From DATARH01 sp963712835 (lineage in GTDB: Bacteria; Pseudomonadota; Alphaproteobacteria; ATCC43930; CGMCC-115725): a DNA stretch of 64,000 nt. A model generated the notes under the pieces. It worked only from the letters and a program-made list of their open reading frames with translations, made no database searches and had not been told where the DNA came from. The stretch covers positions 1 through 64,000 of the forward strand of contig CAVQJJ010000011.1 of NCBI GenBank assembly GCA_963712835.1, in the 5' to 3' direction. A program made the position numbers and the translations under genes. This document shows, one piece after another, positions 52,100 to 61,544 of this stretch. The stretch's first letter is position 1. The number at the start of each line of letters is the position of its first letter.

Positions 52100-53926
52100 T
52101 CACGAACCCATCTGTTTGTGCCCGGTTTTGCTGCTCCCGCCAGCGCGCTTGTGGGCCGGCCCGTGCGCGGCGGTGAGGTTATGCGCCGAGTTGATCAGTG
52201 CAAGGTGCGAGAAGGCTTGGGGGAAATTGCCCACCTGCCGCTTTGCCGTGGCGTCGTATTCCTCGGCGAGCAGCCCGACGTCATTCCGCAGGGCGAGGAG
52301 CCGGATAAACAGCGCGCGCGCGTCCTTGTAGCGTTTCTGCAGCACATAATTGTCGACCAGCCAAAAACTGCAGGCGAGGAACGCGCCCTCGCCCGGAGGC
52401 AGGCCATCGGTGCCGCTACCAGTGTCGTAGCGCATCACGAAACCATCGCGCATCAGGTCGCGTTCGATCGCCGTCAGCGTGCCGCGCACCCGCGGATCGG
52501 CGGCTGGCAGAAATCCCACCAGCGCGATCAGTAAGAGGCTGGCGTCGAGCGCCGTCGAGCCATAGGACTGGACGAACGAGTTCAGGTTGGCGTCGAAGCC
52601 ACGGTCGCACACCTCGTCGTGGATGCGGTCGCGCACCGCCCGCCAACGGTCGAGCGGCGCCTCCAATCCGAACTCTTCGGCTGAGCGCACCGCTCGGTCA
52701 AAGGCGACCCATGCCATGACTTTGGAGTGAGTGAAGTGCTTACGGCCGCCGCGCACCTCCCAAATCCCGTTATCCGGCTGATCCCAAATCGTCTCCAGAT
52801 GAGAAACCAGCGCGCATTCGAGAGTCCAGCCCGACGCGTCGGCCGCAAGACCGTCGCGCCGGGCGACATAAAGGGCGTCTAGCACTTCGCCATAGACGTC
52901 GAGCTGGACCTGCCCGGCTGCGGCGTTGCCGATACGCACCGGCGCCGCGCCTTCGTAACCCGTCAGCCATGGCACTTCGTATTCGTCGATGCGTCGCTCG
53001 CCGGCGATGCCGTACATGATCTGCAGTTGAGCAGGGCTGCCCGCGGTGGCGCGTAGCAGCCAGTGGCGCCAGGCCTTTGCCTCATCGAGGAAACCTGCCT
53101 CCATCAGCGCGTACAGCGTAAAGGTGACGTCGCGCAGCCAGCAAAACCGGTAATCCCAGTTGCGCGAGCCGCCGAGCTGCTCGGGGAGCGACGTCGTGGC
53201 GGCAGCGACAATCCCGCCGGTTTCCCAATGAGACAGCGCCTTCAGCGTCAGCAGCGAACGCAGCACCGCATCGGACCATTCGCCCGCCGGCTTGAACGCC
53301 GCCGCCCAATCGGACCAGAAGGATTCGGCCTGCTTCAGCGCCTTCGTGGCCGAAACCGGTTCGGGATCGGCTTTGTAGGAGGACGTCCATGTTAGGACGA
53401 AGCCGACCTCCTGGCCGGCCTCGACCTCGAACTCCCCGATCGTTTTCATCCCTTCACCACGAAGGGGTACGCTCGTATCGAGCAGAAGCCGATCCGGGCC
53501 GGCGATCATCTGAAGCCGGCCGTCGTCCCGTTGCGTCACCCATGGTTCGGCCGAGCCGTAATCGAAGCGGACGATGAGCTCGATGCGCATCCCTACGCTG
53601 CCGCTTATGCCGCGAACCAACCGCACGACATCCGACACCGCGCCGCGGCGCGACAGGAGATCGACGACGCAGACAGCACCCGTCGCAGTTTCGAACGTGG
53701 TTTCGAGGATCAGCGTGTCACCGCGATAGCGGCGTCTGACGCGGGCATCGGCGTCGCTCGGGGCGATCAGCCAGCGTCCGTTCTTGGGGCTGCCGAGCAG
53801 CGCCGCAAGGCACGCGGGGCTGTCGAACCGCGGGAGGCCGAGCCAATCCATCGATCCGTCCAGGCCGACCAGCGCCATCGTCTCGCAATTGCCGATAACG
53901 GCGTAGTCTTCGATGCGGCTCGGCAT
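52100..53926 (-). CDS. GH15 family glucoamylase-like hydrolase
   Basis: The protein of 608 residues is a GH15-type enzyme (bacterial glucoamylase/trehalase-like). An N-terminal beta-sandwich domain (DYAVIGNCETMALVGLDGSM, DWLGLPRFDSPACLAALLG) is followed by an alpha/alpha barrel (about 235-590) with LPEQLGGSRNWDYRFCWLRD, RIDEYEVPWLTGYEGAAPVR, IWEVRGGRKHFTHSKVMAWV, NSFVQSYGSTALDASLLLIA and VGLLAEEYDATAKRQVGNFP, where the paired Glu in WEVRGG and LAEEYD are the expected catalytic acid/base. It may cleave trehalose or short glucans. ATG 53926 follows GGGAG; an upstream frame reaches 53980. It lies beside the treZ operon. Confidence 0.92.
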   Translation of the reverse strand: MPSRIEDYAVIGNCETMALVGLDGSMDWLGLPRFDSPACLAALLGSPKNGRWLIAPSDADARVRRRYRGDTLILETTFETATGAVCVVDLLSRRGAVSDVVRLVRGISGSVGMRIELIVRFDYGSAEPWVTQRDDGRLQMIAGPDRLLLDTSVPLRGEGMKTIGEFEVEAGQEVGFVLTWTSSYKADPEPVSATKALKQAESFWSDWAAAFKPAGEWSDAVLRSLLTLKALSHWETGGIVAAATTSLPEQLGGSRNWDYRFCWLRDVTFTLYALMEAGFLDEAKAWRHWLLRATAGSPAQLQIMYGIAGERRIDEYEVPWLTGYEGAAPVRIGNAAAGQVQLDVYGEVLDALYVARRDGLAADASGWTLECALVSHLETIWDQPDNGIWEVRGGRKHFTHSKVMAWVAFDRAVRSAEEFGLEAPLDRWRAVRDRIHDEVCDRGFDANLNSFVQSYGSTALDASLLLIALVGFLPAADPRVRGTLTAIERDLMRDGFVMRYDTGSGTDGLPPGEGAFLACSFWLVDNYVLQKRYKDARALFIRLLALRNDVGLLAEEYDATAKRQVGNFPQAFSHLALINSAHNLTAAHGPAHKRAGGSSKTGHKQMGS

Positions 53927-54070
53927 GATGGCAGGCTCCCGCCGCTGAGGTTTCAGTGTCGCCGAATCGTAAACGCCCATTCTCCCGGGGCGTTTGCCTC
54001 GGGCGGAATTTGTTCGGCAAAAAGCCTGCCTTTACTGATTACGCTCGAAAACCGAGCGTTGCGGGCCCCG

Positions 54071-54952
54071 CTAACGGACGAATGGCTGCCGAGGGACGCC
54101 TTTTTCGCCCGGTGACAGGCGGAACAGCGCCCCGGCAAGCGGTTGCGCGGCTTTCTCCGTCTCGCTCATTTTGTCCGAGGCGCTGGTTATGTAGAGCGTC
54201 GCAAGACCGTCCCCGGCGAAAGCGCACATCGTCGGCTGGCTCACGGGCAAGTCGATGTCGCGATCGACCGAAGCATCGGGATTGAACCGCCTGAGTTTGC
54301 TCCCGCCGTGCAGGGCGCACCAGTAGCTCCCGTCGGTATCGACCGCGGCGCCATCGGGGATTCCCAGCTCCTCGGGAATGGTCGCAAAAACGCGGCGGTT
54401 AGAAATGCGACCGCCGTCAATGTCGTAGTCGAACGCGATGATCTCTCGGGTATAGCTGTGCGACAGGAAGAAAATGCTCCCGTCTGCGCTCCACGCCATC
54501 CCGTTGTGGAGTTCGGCCGCATCGGGCTCGATCCGTAGGCCGCCATCGAGGGTGAAACTATGAAGGCGCCCTGCCTGCTTGGAGGGCGAACCCTCAAGCG
54601 GATCGAACATCACGCCAACCCAGAAGCGTCCTTTCGTGTCGCACGCGCCCTCATTGAAGCGAAACAGCGCGGGGTCGAATGGCGGCGGCGCGAGCTGGTC
54701 AAGCGTACCGGTGTCGAGGTCTAGCCGATAAAGACCCCCGCGAAGCGCGACTAGTGCACCGCCGCCCTCGATCAGCGCAAAGCCGCCGACGTCGCTCGTC
54801 AGCGCCCATGTCCGTGTTGCGCCGTCCGCGGGCAGATAGCGGTGAAGGGCGGGTGCCTTCACGTCGATCCAGTAAAGCGCCTTCTCCTTCGCCACCCAAG
54901 TGGGAGATTCGCCGATCGTGGCACGGGCATCCAGCACGGTCTCAATCGTCAT
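54071..54952 (-). CDS. SMP-30/gluconolactonase family protein, second copy
   Basis: The protein of 293 residues is a six-bladed propeller of the SMP-30/gluconolactonase family. Expected metal residues are Glu in IGESPTWVAKEKALYWID near residue 14, Asn in RFNEGACDTKGRFWVGVM near 98, Asn in LHNGMAWSADGSIFFLSHS near 145 and Asp in GIPDGAAVDTDGSYWCALHG near 193. This is closer to the sugar-lactonase branch than the copy at 10286. It would hydrolyse gluconolactone or a similar sugar lactone. ATG 54952 is preferred. It lies just upstream of the GH15 gene on the same strand, with a 144-base gap, and fits sugar-acid metabolism. Confidence 0.92.
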   Translation of the reverse strand: MTIETVLDARATIGESPTWVAKEKALYWIDVKAPALHRYLPADGATRTWALTSDVGGFALIEGGGALVALRGGLYRLDLDTGTLDQLAPPPFDPALFRFNEGACDTKGRFWVGVMFDPLEGSPSKQAGRLHSFTLDGGLRIEPDAAELHNGMAWSADGSIFFLSHSYTREIIAFDYDIDGGRISNRRVFATIPEELGIPDGAAVDTDGSYWCALHGGSKLRRFNPDASVDRDIDLPVSQPTMCAFAGDGLATLYITSASDKMSETEKAAQPLAGALFRLSPGEKGVPRQPFVR

Positions 54953-55345
54953 CAAGGCATCCTCTCGAAGATGAAACCGACGCCTGCGACCTCCGTTCCA
55001 CGCGGCCGAATGGTTAGGACACAATCTTCCCTTTAGTCGTAATGGGGCTTTCGACGGAACGTTTTGGCGGCGCCGGCTTTAGATAAGCACGAACACGTCT
55101 GTTCATTTCCGTTGGTCGAGCAGAGCGGGGAAGCGCCACCCGCTGGGGCAAAGCATATCCGGCATCCTGGCCGGCGCTCTTTTCCCGCGCACAGCCGGTG
55201 CATCGGGAGGGATTAGGCCCATGGGTGCATCATCAACCATATCCTGATCGTTCAGGAATAACGCGGGGGGCGAGATGCAGGGCTGCAACGAAAATGCCAC
55301 GGCCACGCTATTCCAGTCGGGCCCGGCCGTGCAGCGGGCTGGCGG
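54953..55345. other. Gene-free gap of 393 bases before the quinol oxidase
   Basis: The region between the divergent SMP-30 and cyoA genes holds no gene. It must contain promoters for both directions. I see no clear -35/-10 pair and no operator repeat. The part nearest cyoA (55270-55345) includes GGGGGGCGAGATGCAGGG. Confidence 0.5.
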
Positions 55346-56212
55346 ATGACGCTACGGCGGGGACCGAGCCGCCTCTTCGCGGCGGCGCTGCTGCTGCCGC
55401 TCGGCGGGTGCGATGCGTTGCGACTGGGCTTCCTTAATGCTGCCGGCCCAGTGGCGGGCGGCGAGCGCCACCTGTTTATTATCGTCTCGATAGTGTTGAT
55501 CTTCGTTGTCGGGCCGGTGCTGCTGCTGACCCCGATCATCGCGTGGTATTATCGGCTCTCGAACAAGAACAGGACCTACAAGCCCGAGTGGGAATTTTCC
55601 TGGCCGCTCGAAGGGCTGATCTGGATCCCGCCGATCGGCATCGTGATTGGCCTCGCCTTCCTGCTGTGGCCCTACACTCACCGCTACGACCCCTATACGC
55701 CGCTTCGATCGACCTTGCCGACGATCGAGGTGCAGGCGGTCGGGCTCGACTGGAAGTGGCTGTTCATTTATCCCGACCGCGGCATAGCGACCGTCAATCA
55801 GCTCGGGATACCCGTCGGCCAACCGGTGCATCTGAATCTCACGAGCGCAACGGTGATGCAGTCGATGCTCGTGCCCCAGCTGGCGGGGCAGATCTATGCG
55901 ATGGCGGGGATGACGAGCCAGCTCAACCTCGCGGCCGATCGGCCGGGAACGTTCGTCGGTGAAAACACACAGTTCAATGGCACAGGATTTCAGCAACAAA
56001 AGTTCGCGGTCGTTGCGATGTTGCCCGACGACTACGCGCAATGGCTGGAATGGGTGCGTCAGTCCGCGCGACCGCTCGATGCCGCCGCCTACGCGCAGTT
56101 GCTCGAGAAATCCGCGCCGGCGAGCCCGATCTTCTATTCATCGGTGCTGCCGGGGCTGTTCCAGAACATCCTGGCCCAGTCGCGCGCAGGAACCTCCGAG
56201 GCGAAGCGGTGA
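55346..56212 (+). CDS. cyoA: Cytochrome bo3 quinol oxidase subunit II
   Basis: The 288-residue protein is a quinol-oxidase subunit II. A lipoprotein signal ends LLPLGGC with Cys22 as lipid site. Two membrane helices (FIIVSIVLIFVVGPVLLLTP, GLIWIPPIGIVIGLAFLLWP) follow, and the periplasmic cupredoxin-fold domain carries GLDWKWLFIYPDRGIATVNQ and MLVPQLAGQIYAMAGMTSQL, the CyoA pattern. The Cys/His ligands of the dinuclear CuA centre are absent, so it accepts electrons from quinol, not from cytochrome c. It opens an operon continuing with cyoB by GTGA overlap. The start ATG 55346 is the first in the open frame. Confidence 0.93.
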   Translation: MTLRRGPSRLFAAALLLPLGGCDALRLGFLNAAGPVAGGERHLFIIVSIVLIFVVGPVLLLTPIIAWYYRLSNKNRTYKPEWEFSWPLEGLIWIPPIGIVIGLAFLLWPYTHRYDPYTPLRSTLPTIEVQAVGLDWKWLFIYPDRGIATVNQLGIPVGQPVHLNLTSATVMQSMLVPQLAGQIYAMAGMTSQLNLAADRPGTFVGENTQFNGTGFQQQKFAVVAMLPDDYAQWLEWVRQSARPLDAAAYAQLLEKSAPASPIFYSSVLPGLFQNILAQSRAGTSEAKR

Positions 56213-58293
56213 GCCAGGCGATCTGGCCGGCGGTGCTCGGCCGCTTCGACTGGACGGCGCTGCCTTTCGTGCGGGCGTGGGACGATCCGACCGCGAGCGA
56301 GATCATCGGGGCGGGAGCGGCCGCCGCCGTCATTATGGGGGCGGTGGTCGCCGTCGTCCTGATCACGTGGCTCGGCAAATGGAAATATCTGTGGAATGAG
56401 TGGCTCACCAGCCTCGATCACAAGAAGATCGGCGCGATGTACATCGTGCTGGCCTTCGTGATGCTGGCGCGCGCGCTGATCGAGGCGGTGCTGATGCGGC
56501 TGCAGCAGGGGGCCGCGATCAATTCACCCGGCTTCATTGCGCCCGATCACTTTTCGCAGCTATTCACCACGCACGGCACCATCATGATTTTCTTCATGGC
56601 CATGCCGTTCCTGACCGGCCTCATCAATTATGTGACACCGCTCCAAATCGGTGCGCGAGACGTCGCCTTTCCGCTGCTCAATTCGATCAGCCTGTGGCTG
56701 ACCGGCGGGGCGGCCGGGCTGATGATGGTGTCGCTCGTTGTCGGCCGCTTCTCGACCGGCGGATGGAGCGGCTATCCGCCCTATACCGAGCTCGCCTTCA
56801 GCCCCGATGTCGGGCCCGATTACTGGATCTGGGCGGTGACGCTGGGATCGATTGGCTCGACCCTCACCGGGCTCAATTTTGCCGTCACCATCTACAAATT
56901 GCGCGCACCCGGCATGCACCTGATGCGGATGCCGCTGTTCGTGTGGACGGCGCTTTGCACGTCCATCCTGATGATCTTCGCGATGCCGCCGCTCACCGTC
57001 GCGACCGCGCTTCTCGCGCTCGACCGCTATCTGGGGTTCCATTTCTTCACCAACGACCTCGGCGGCAACATGATGAACTATCCCAATTTGTTCTGGCTGT
57101 TCGGTCACCCCGAGGTATACATTCTCATCCTGCCCGCATTCGGCGTCTATTCCGAGGTCGTTTCCACCTTCTCGTCGAAGGAGCTTTACGGCTACACGTC
57201 GCTGACGATAGCGACGATGGCGATCGCGATCTTGTCCTTTACCGTCTGGGTCCACCACTTCTTCACCATGGGCCAGAACGCCGACATCAACGCGGTGTTT
57301 GGCATTGCGACGATGACGATCGCCGTGCCGACCGGCGTCAAGCTTTACGACTGGATCTGGACGATGTTCCGCGGCAGGGTGCGCTTCACCGTGCCGATGC
57401 TCTATTCGCTGGCGTTTATGATGACGTTCGTGGTCGGCGGCGCGACCGGCATCATTCTCGCCATGCCGCCGCTCGATTTTCTTGTCCACAACACAGTTTT
57501 CCTGGTCGCGCACTTTCACAACGTCATAATCCCCGGCGTGCTCTATGGCCTGCTCGCGGGTTATCATTACTGGTTTCCCAAGGCGTTCGGGTTTCGCCTG
57601 AACGAGAAATGGGGGCGCATCGCGTTCGGCTGCTGGGTGATCGGCTTCTACCTGGCCTTCATGCCGCTCTATGTGCTCGGCGCGGCAGGGATGGCGCGGC
57701 GGACGCAGGAGGTGTTCGAGCCCGCCTTCCGCCCGTGGCTTTATATCGCTGGGTTCGGGGCGCTGGTGTTGCTTGCCGCCCTCGCCGCGCTGTTCGTCCA
57801 GCTATGGGTGAGCATCCGCGAGCGCGACGCGAACCGGGTCGCCGCGGGCGATCCGTGGGACGGGCGCGGGCTGGAATGGTCGACCTCGGCGCCGCCGCCC
57901 GAATACAACTACGCCGTCATCCCGCGCGTCCACAGCCGCGATGCCTTCTATGTCGGCAAGCGCAGGGGCGAATTATACGCGTGGCCCGAGCGGTACTATG
58001 ACATCCGGATGCCTAAGAACAGCATGACCGGCCCCGTCATCGGCATCGTCGGCGCCGCGGCCGCGTTTGGGCTGGTCTGGCACATGTGGTGGCTCGCGAT
58101 CCTCGGCGTGCTGGCGATCGTCGGGGCCGTTATCGCGCGCAGTTTCGCGCGCGACGTCCAGCGCGTCATCCCGGCCGCCGAGATTGCGTGGAACGACGCG
58201 ATGTGGCGGCACGCGATTGCGGACGCGTCCCCGATCCCGCGCCAGCTCGAGACGACGCCCGCCAACCAAGGCCTCGCCGAGATAGCCACATGA
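56209..58293 (+). CDS. cyoB: Cytochrome bo3 quinol oxidase subunit I
   Basis: The protein of about 694 residues is a heme-copper oxidase subunit I with about fifteen membrane helices. It has the heme and CuB His ligands (His in TTHGTIMIFFMAMPFL, His-Pro-Glu-Val-Tyr in WLFGHPEVYILILPAFG with the cross-linked Tyr, VWVHHFFTMG and FLVAHFHNVI) as in CyoB and aa3 oxidases. Its start is GTG 56209, overlapping cyoA; a longer upstream frame is shadow. It reduces oxygen to water with quinol as donor and pumps protons. The operon continues with cyoC after 10 bases. Confidence 0.95.
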   Translation: MSQAIWPAVLGRFDWTALPFVRAWDDPTASEIIGAGAAAAVIMGAVVAVVLITWLGKWKYLWNEWLTSLDHKKIGAMYIVLAFVMLARALIEAVLMRLQQGAAINSPGFIAPDHFSQLFTTHGTIMIFFMAMPFLTGLINYVTPLQIGARDVAFPLLNSISLWLTGGAAGLMMVSLVVGRFSTGGWSGYPPYTELAFSPDVGPDYWIWAVTLGSIGSTLTGLNFAVTIYKLRAPGMHLMRMPLFVWTALCTSILMIFAMPPLTVATALLALDRYLGFHFFTNDLGGNMMNYPNLFWLFGHPEVYILILPAFGVYSEVVSTFSSKELYGYTSLTIATMAIAILSFTVWVHHFFTMGQNADINAVFGIATMTIAVPTGVKLYDWIWTMFRGRVRFTVPMLYSLAFMMTFVVGGATGIILAMPPLDFLVHNTVFLVAHFHNVIIPGVLYGLLAGYHYWFPKAFGFRLNEKWGRIAFGCWVIGFYLAFMPLYVLGAAGMARRTQEVFEPAFRPWLYIAGFGALVLLAALAALFVQLWVSIRERDANRVAAGDPWDGRGLEWSTSAPPPEYNYAVIPRVHSRDAFYVGKRRGELYAWPERYYDIRMPKNSMTGPVIGIVGAAAAFGLVWHMWWLAILGVLAIVGAVIARSFARDVQRVIPAAEIAWNDAMWRHAIADASPIPRQLETTPANQGLAEIAT

Positions 58294-58303
58294 GCGCGTT
58301 GGC

Positions 58304-58930
58304 ATGAGCACGAACGAGGTTCGTCATCCGGGCCTCAATCTCGGGGCCACCGACGAGGAGGCGCACGAGCAGGCGGAGAGTTCAGTCTTCGGCTTCTGGG
58401 TGTTCCTGATGAGCGACGCGGTGATCTTCGCGCTGCTCTTCGCCACCTATGGGGTCATGCTGCCAGGGACCGCGGGCGGCCCGACGCCAGCGGGTATCTA
58501 CAAGATCGGCTCCGCCTTCATGGAGACGATGGTGCTGCTCACCAGCAGCTTCACGTTCGGAATGGCCTCGATCGCGATGAAGCACGAGACGGGGCACGGG
58601 CGGCTGCTCGCATGGATGGCGGTGACGCTGGCGCTGGGCCTCGCCTTTCTCGGCATGGAGCTGCACGATTTCGCGACGATGTTCGGCAACGGGGCCTATC
58701 CCACGCGCAGCGGCTTCCTCTCCGCCTTTTTCGCGCTGGTGCCGCTGCACGGGCTGCATGTGTTTTTCGGCAGCGTCTGGATGGTCGTGATGATGGTGCA
58801 GGTGCTGGTATTCGGGCTCGACGCTCGGGTGAAGATCAACATCCTGCGATTGGGCCTGTTCTGGCACTTCCTCGACATCGTATGGATCGCGATCTTCTCG
58901 GTCGTGTATCTGCAGGGGCTGATCCCGTGA
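58304..58930 (+). CDS. cyoC: Cytochrome bo3 quinol oxidase subunit III
   Basis: The 208-residue protein has five membrane helices and begins with an EEAHEQAESSVFGFWVFLMS segment typical of CyoC. It includes FLGMELHDFATMFGNGAYPT, RSGFLSAFFALVPLHGLHVF and HFLDIVWIAIFSVVYLQGL. Subunit III stabilises the oxidase core. The start ATG 58304 is used. The stop overlaps the GTG start of cyoD, as usual for this operon. Confidence 0.94.
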   Translation: MSTNEVRHPGLNLGATDEEAHEQAESSVFGFWVFLMSDAVIFALLFATYGVMLPGTAGGPTPAGIYKIGSAFMETMVLLTSSFTFGMASIAMKHETGHGRLLAWMAVTLALGLAFLGMELHDFATMFGNGAYPTRSGFLSAFFALVPLHGLHVFFGSVWMVVMMVQVLVFGLDARVKINILRLGLFWHFLDIVWIAIFSVVYLQGLIP

Positions 58931-59242
58931 GCGGACCGAACGAGGGCAAGACGTCGCGAGACGTGGTCCTATGTGATCGGCTATGCCCTCGCGCTGGCGC
59001 TGACGGGCGTCGCTTTCGCGGCGGTACGCTGGCCGTCCTTCGCCGCAACGACAACTCTCGCCATCGTGTTCGGCCTGGCGCTCGTGCAGATCGTCGTCCA
59101 CTTCCGTTTCTTCCTGCACATCAGCCTGGTCAAAACATCGCGCGACGATCTTCAACTGGTCCTCTTCTCCACGCTGATCGTCGCGCTGATGGTATCGGGT
59201 ACGTTGGTCATCCTGATGAATCTGCACCAACGGATGATGTAG
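58927..59242 (+). pseudogene. cyoD: Cytochrome bo3 quinol oxidase subunit IV, frameshifted
   Basis: GTG 58927 overlaps the cyoC stop and begins SGPNEGKTSRD, while the body of the protein (WSYVIGYALALALTGVAFAA, VQIVVHFRFFLHISLVKTSR, LVILMNLHQRMM, stop at 59242) is in another frame. The join needs one base removed near 58962 (GACG-TGG context). CyoD is a small three-helix subunit, and the residues match it well in both parts. Since the rest of the operon is intact, a read error is as likely as a true loss. A start at ATG 58973 would give only a truncated protein without the N-terminal region. Confidence 0.75.
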
Positions 59243-60898
59243 TCAAAGCTCGCCCGCCGCGGCGAGCTTGCGGATGCGGTCGGCGGTGCGCATCGCGATT
59301 GTCTGGATGGTGAGCGCCGGGTTCACCCCCCCGACCGTCGGGAACACCGATCCGTCGCAAACCCAGAGATTGGGGATGTCCCAGCTGCGGCAGTCGGCGT
59401 CGACCACGCTGGTGCGCTTTTCGTTGCCCATGCGCGCGGTGCCGCCGAGATGATTGGTGTCGTTATCCTGCGCAAAGGTGTCCTTGGCGCCGATCGCCTC
59501 GATCGATCGGCCCATCTGCTCGATCGCGTGCGCGATCAGCGCCTTATCGTTGTCACCCCACTCATAGGTAATCCTGGCGACCCGCAGGCCGTACTGGTCG
59601 AGATCGTCCGCGAGCGTCACACGGTTCTTTTCGTTGGGGAGCATCTCGCCCACCATCTTGACGCCTATCATGTGGTTGTAGTGCAGCATCGCCTCGCGCA
59701 GCGCGGTGCCCCACAGCCCGCGCGAGCCGGTCTGGACCGAGACCCATTCGATCGGCAAAGGCCCTTGTCCCATCCAGCAATAACCGCCGTGGAAATCCTT
59801 GTTGTCGTCGTAATTCCAATGCTCGGTGATGGCCAGGCTGGGGGGCGCCTTGTACCAGCGCACCGGTTCGTCCATCCGGCCCCAAAAGGCCTGGTTGGAT
59901 TGCGTCATCAGGTTCTTGCCGACAAGGCCCGAGCTGTTGGCGAGCCCGTCGGGAAACTGCTGGTTGGCGGACGCCAAAAGCAGACGCGGCGTCTCGATCG
60001 CGTAACCCGCCACGACAACATTCCGCGCGCGCTGAAAGCGCCACGCGCCCTCGCGATGATAATGGACGCCGCTGGCGCGGCCGCTTCTATCCGTCTCGAT
60101 GCGCCCGACCATCGCGAGATCGCGGATCTCAGCGCCCGCGGCCAGAGCGCGTGGAATCCAAACGGTGAGGGCCGATCGCTTGGCATTGGTGCTGCAGCCG
60201 AAGCGGCAGAAGCCGCGATAGGCGCAGGGCGGGCTGTTGCCCTCGGGGCCGGCGTGCGGCGCCGACAGAGTGGCGAGCGGCGTCTCGGTCCATTTGATGC
60301 CGATCGCCTCGCAGCCCTTGGCGAGCAATTTGCCGGCATCGTTGAGCTCATGCGCGCGATAGGGATAGCGCGGGCGCTTCGGCCCCCACGGATAGCTCAG
60401 CGGTCCGGAGATGTTGATCTGGCGCTCCGCCTCCCCGTAATAATGCCACATCTCCTGCCACGAGATCGGCCAGTCGGCACCGTAGCCGAGGGTGGTGCGC
60501 GACTTGAACCATTGGGGCCGGAAGCGCAGCGACACCATCGCATAATGGACGGTCGAGCCGCCCACCGCCTTGCCCGAATTCTTGCCGCCCATCTGGATCG
60601 GGTTGGGCCCGTCGACGACGCGCGCATCGTTCCAATAGAGCTTGTTCTGCTCGGTCTCGTCGGAGGCAAAATCCTCGAGCGGGCGGAAATACGCGCCGGC
60701 ATCAAAGCCGACGACCGAGAAGCCCTGCTCGGCGAGCAGCGCGGCCAGCGTTCCCCCGCCCGCACCGGTGCCGACGATCGCGAAATCGACCTCGTCGCTT
60801 TCGCCATATTCGCGCATTGCGACCCACGCGCCGCGGCGGAAGACATCAGGGGCGCGGCCGCCCCTGGCGCGCGGGGCGGTGAACGGATCAGACGACAC
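59243..60898 (-). CDS. GMC-family gluconate-dehydrogenase-like flavoprotein
   Basis: The protein of 551 residues is a GMC oxidoreductase of the membrane gluconate or sorbitol dehydrogenase large-subunit type. VDFAIVGTGAGGGTLAALLA is the FAD Rossmann motif near 38-56. GGKNSGKAVGGSTVHYAMVS, NDTNHLGGTARMGNEKRTS and NLWVCDGSVFPTVGGVNPAL with the catalytic His region follow. It oxidises a sugar or sugar acid in the periplasm and passes electrons to a cytochrome or quinone. GTG 60898 overlaps the small-subunit gene. No cytochrome c subunit is beside it, though the cyo operon converges. Confidence 0.9.
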   Translation of the reverse strand: MSSDPFTAPRARGGRAPDVFRRGAWVAMREYGESDEVDFAIVGTGAGGGTLAALLAEQGFSVVGFDAGAYFRPLEDFASDETEQNKLYWNDARVVDGPNPIQMGGKNSGKAVGGSTVHYAMVSLRFRPQWFKSRTTLGYGADWPISWQEMWHYYGEAERQINISGPLSYPWGPKRPRYPYRAHELNDAGKLLAKGCEAIGIKWTETPLATLSAPHAGPEGNSPPCAYRGFCRFGCSTNAKRSALTVWIPRALAAGAEIRDLAMVGRIETDRSGRASGVHYHREGAWRFQRARNVVVAGYAIETPRLLLASANQQFPDGLANSSGLVGKNLMTQSNQAFWGRMDEPVRWYKAPPSLAITEHWNYDDNKDFHGGYCWMGQGPLPIEWVSVQTGSRGLWGTALREAMLHYNHMIGVKMVGEMLPNEKNRVTLADDLDQYGLRVARITYEWGDNDKALIAHAIEQMGRSIEAIGAKDTFAQDNDTNHLGGTARMGNEKRTSVVDADCRSWDIPNLWVCDGSVFPTVGGVNPALTIQTIAMRTADRIRKLAAAGEL

Positions 60899-61544
60899 GG
60901 CGGTTCTCGCGCTCCGCCTTTGCCTGCTGCCGGGGCGACGCCTCGATCGCCTCCCACGGGTCGGGCCGGTTTCCGTCAAGGCGGACGTAGCCGCGCGGAG
61001 AGGCTGGCCCGCCAAAGCCTATCTCGTTCCAGGCCTTGGGATGGCCGTAATAGAGCGGCGGCACGTCGACCAGGATGCGCCGCTCGAAAAAACTCTTGGC
61101 GTCGATTCCCGCCCAGCGCTCGCCGGAAATCTCGCCCCGCTGCATCGCCAACAGGAGCGCGTCCTGTTCCTTGTCGGACAGTTCGGCGAACCCGCGCCCG
61201 TTATTTTGCGCCCGCGCCTCGCCGTCGAGGGCAGAAAGCGCCCTGCGCCAGGCTTCACGCATGTACGGCATGTCCGCCTCGCGAAAGCCGGCGCCATGAT
61301 CGGCGAGCAGCTTGGCATCCAGAAGCGCCACCAGCGACACCGCATCGGCTTCACCAGGCTGCGGCACGATGCGGCGGCACAGCGCATCGGTCGCATCCCA
61401 CTCTTCCTTGGTGAAGAAGCGCGGCGTGTCTTGCGTCGCCAACCGCTCGTCGATCACGCGACGGGTGACCGCGTCCCACGACGGTGTATCGCGTTTGGCG
61501 AGAACGTCATACCCGGGATAGCGCGGGGGCTCAGTCACGGGCAT
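60888..61544 (-). CDS. Gluconate 2-dehydrogenase subunit 3 family protein
   Basis: The 218-residue protein belongs to the small (gamma) subunit family of membrane gluconate dehydrogenase. It has RFFTKEEWDATDALCRRIVP, VSLVALLDAKLLADHGAGFR, AWRRALSALDGEARAQNNGR and SFFERRILVDVPPLYYGHPK. A classical signal peptide is not clear. It is required for maturation or transport of the flavoprotein subunit. Its end overlaps the GMC gene, and its start overlaps the membrane-protein gene at 61531 by 14 bases, so three genes are one unit. Confidence 0.88.
   Translation of the reverse strand: MPVTEPPRYPGYDVLAKRDTPSWDAVTRRVIDERLATQDTPRFFTKEEWDATDALCRRIVPQPGEADAVSLVALLDAKLLADHGAGFREADMPYMREAWRRALSALDGEARAQNNGRGFAELSDKEQDALLLAMQRGEISGERWAGIDAKSFFERRILVDVPPLYYGHPKAWNEIGFGGPASPRGYVRLDGNRPDPWEAIEASPRQQAKAERENRRVV

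Noticed and set aside
55346..56212. Cytochrome c oxidase subunit II
   Set aside because: CuA Cys and His ligands are missing, and the lipoprotein signal and IYAMAGM segment match CyoA.
59450..61414. 654-codon plus frame opposite the GMC gene
   Set aside because: Antisense of the clear FAD-binding flavoprotein and its small subunit; no domain visible.
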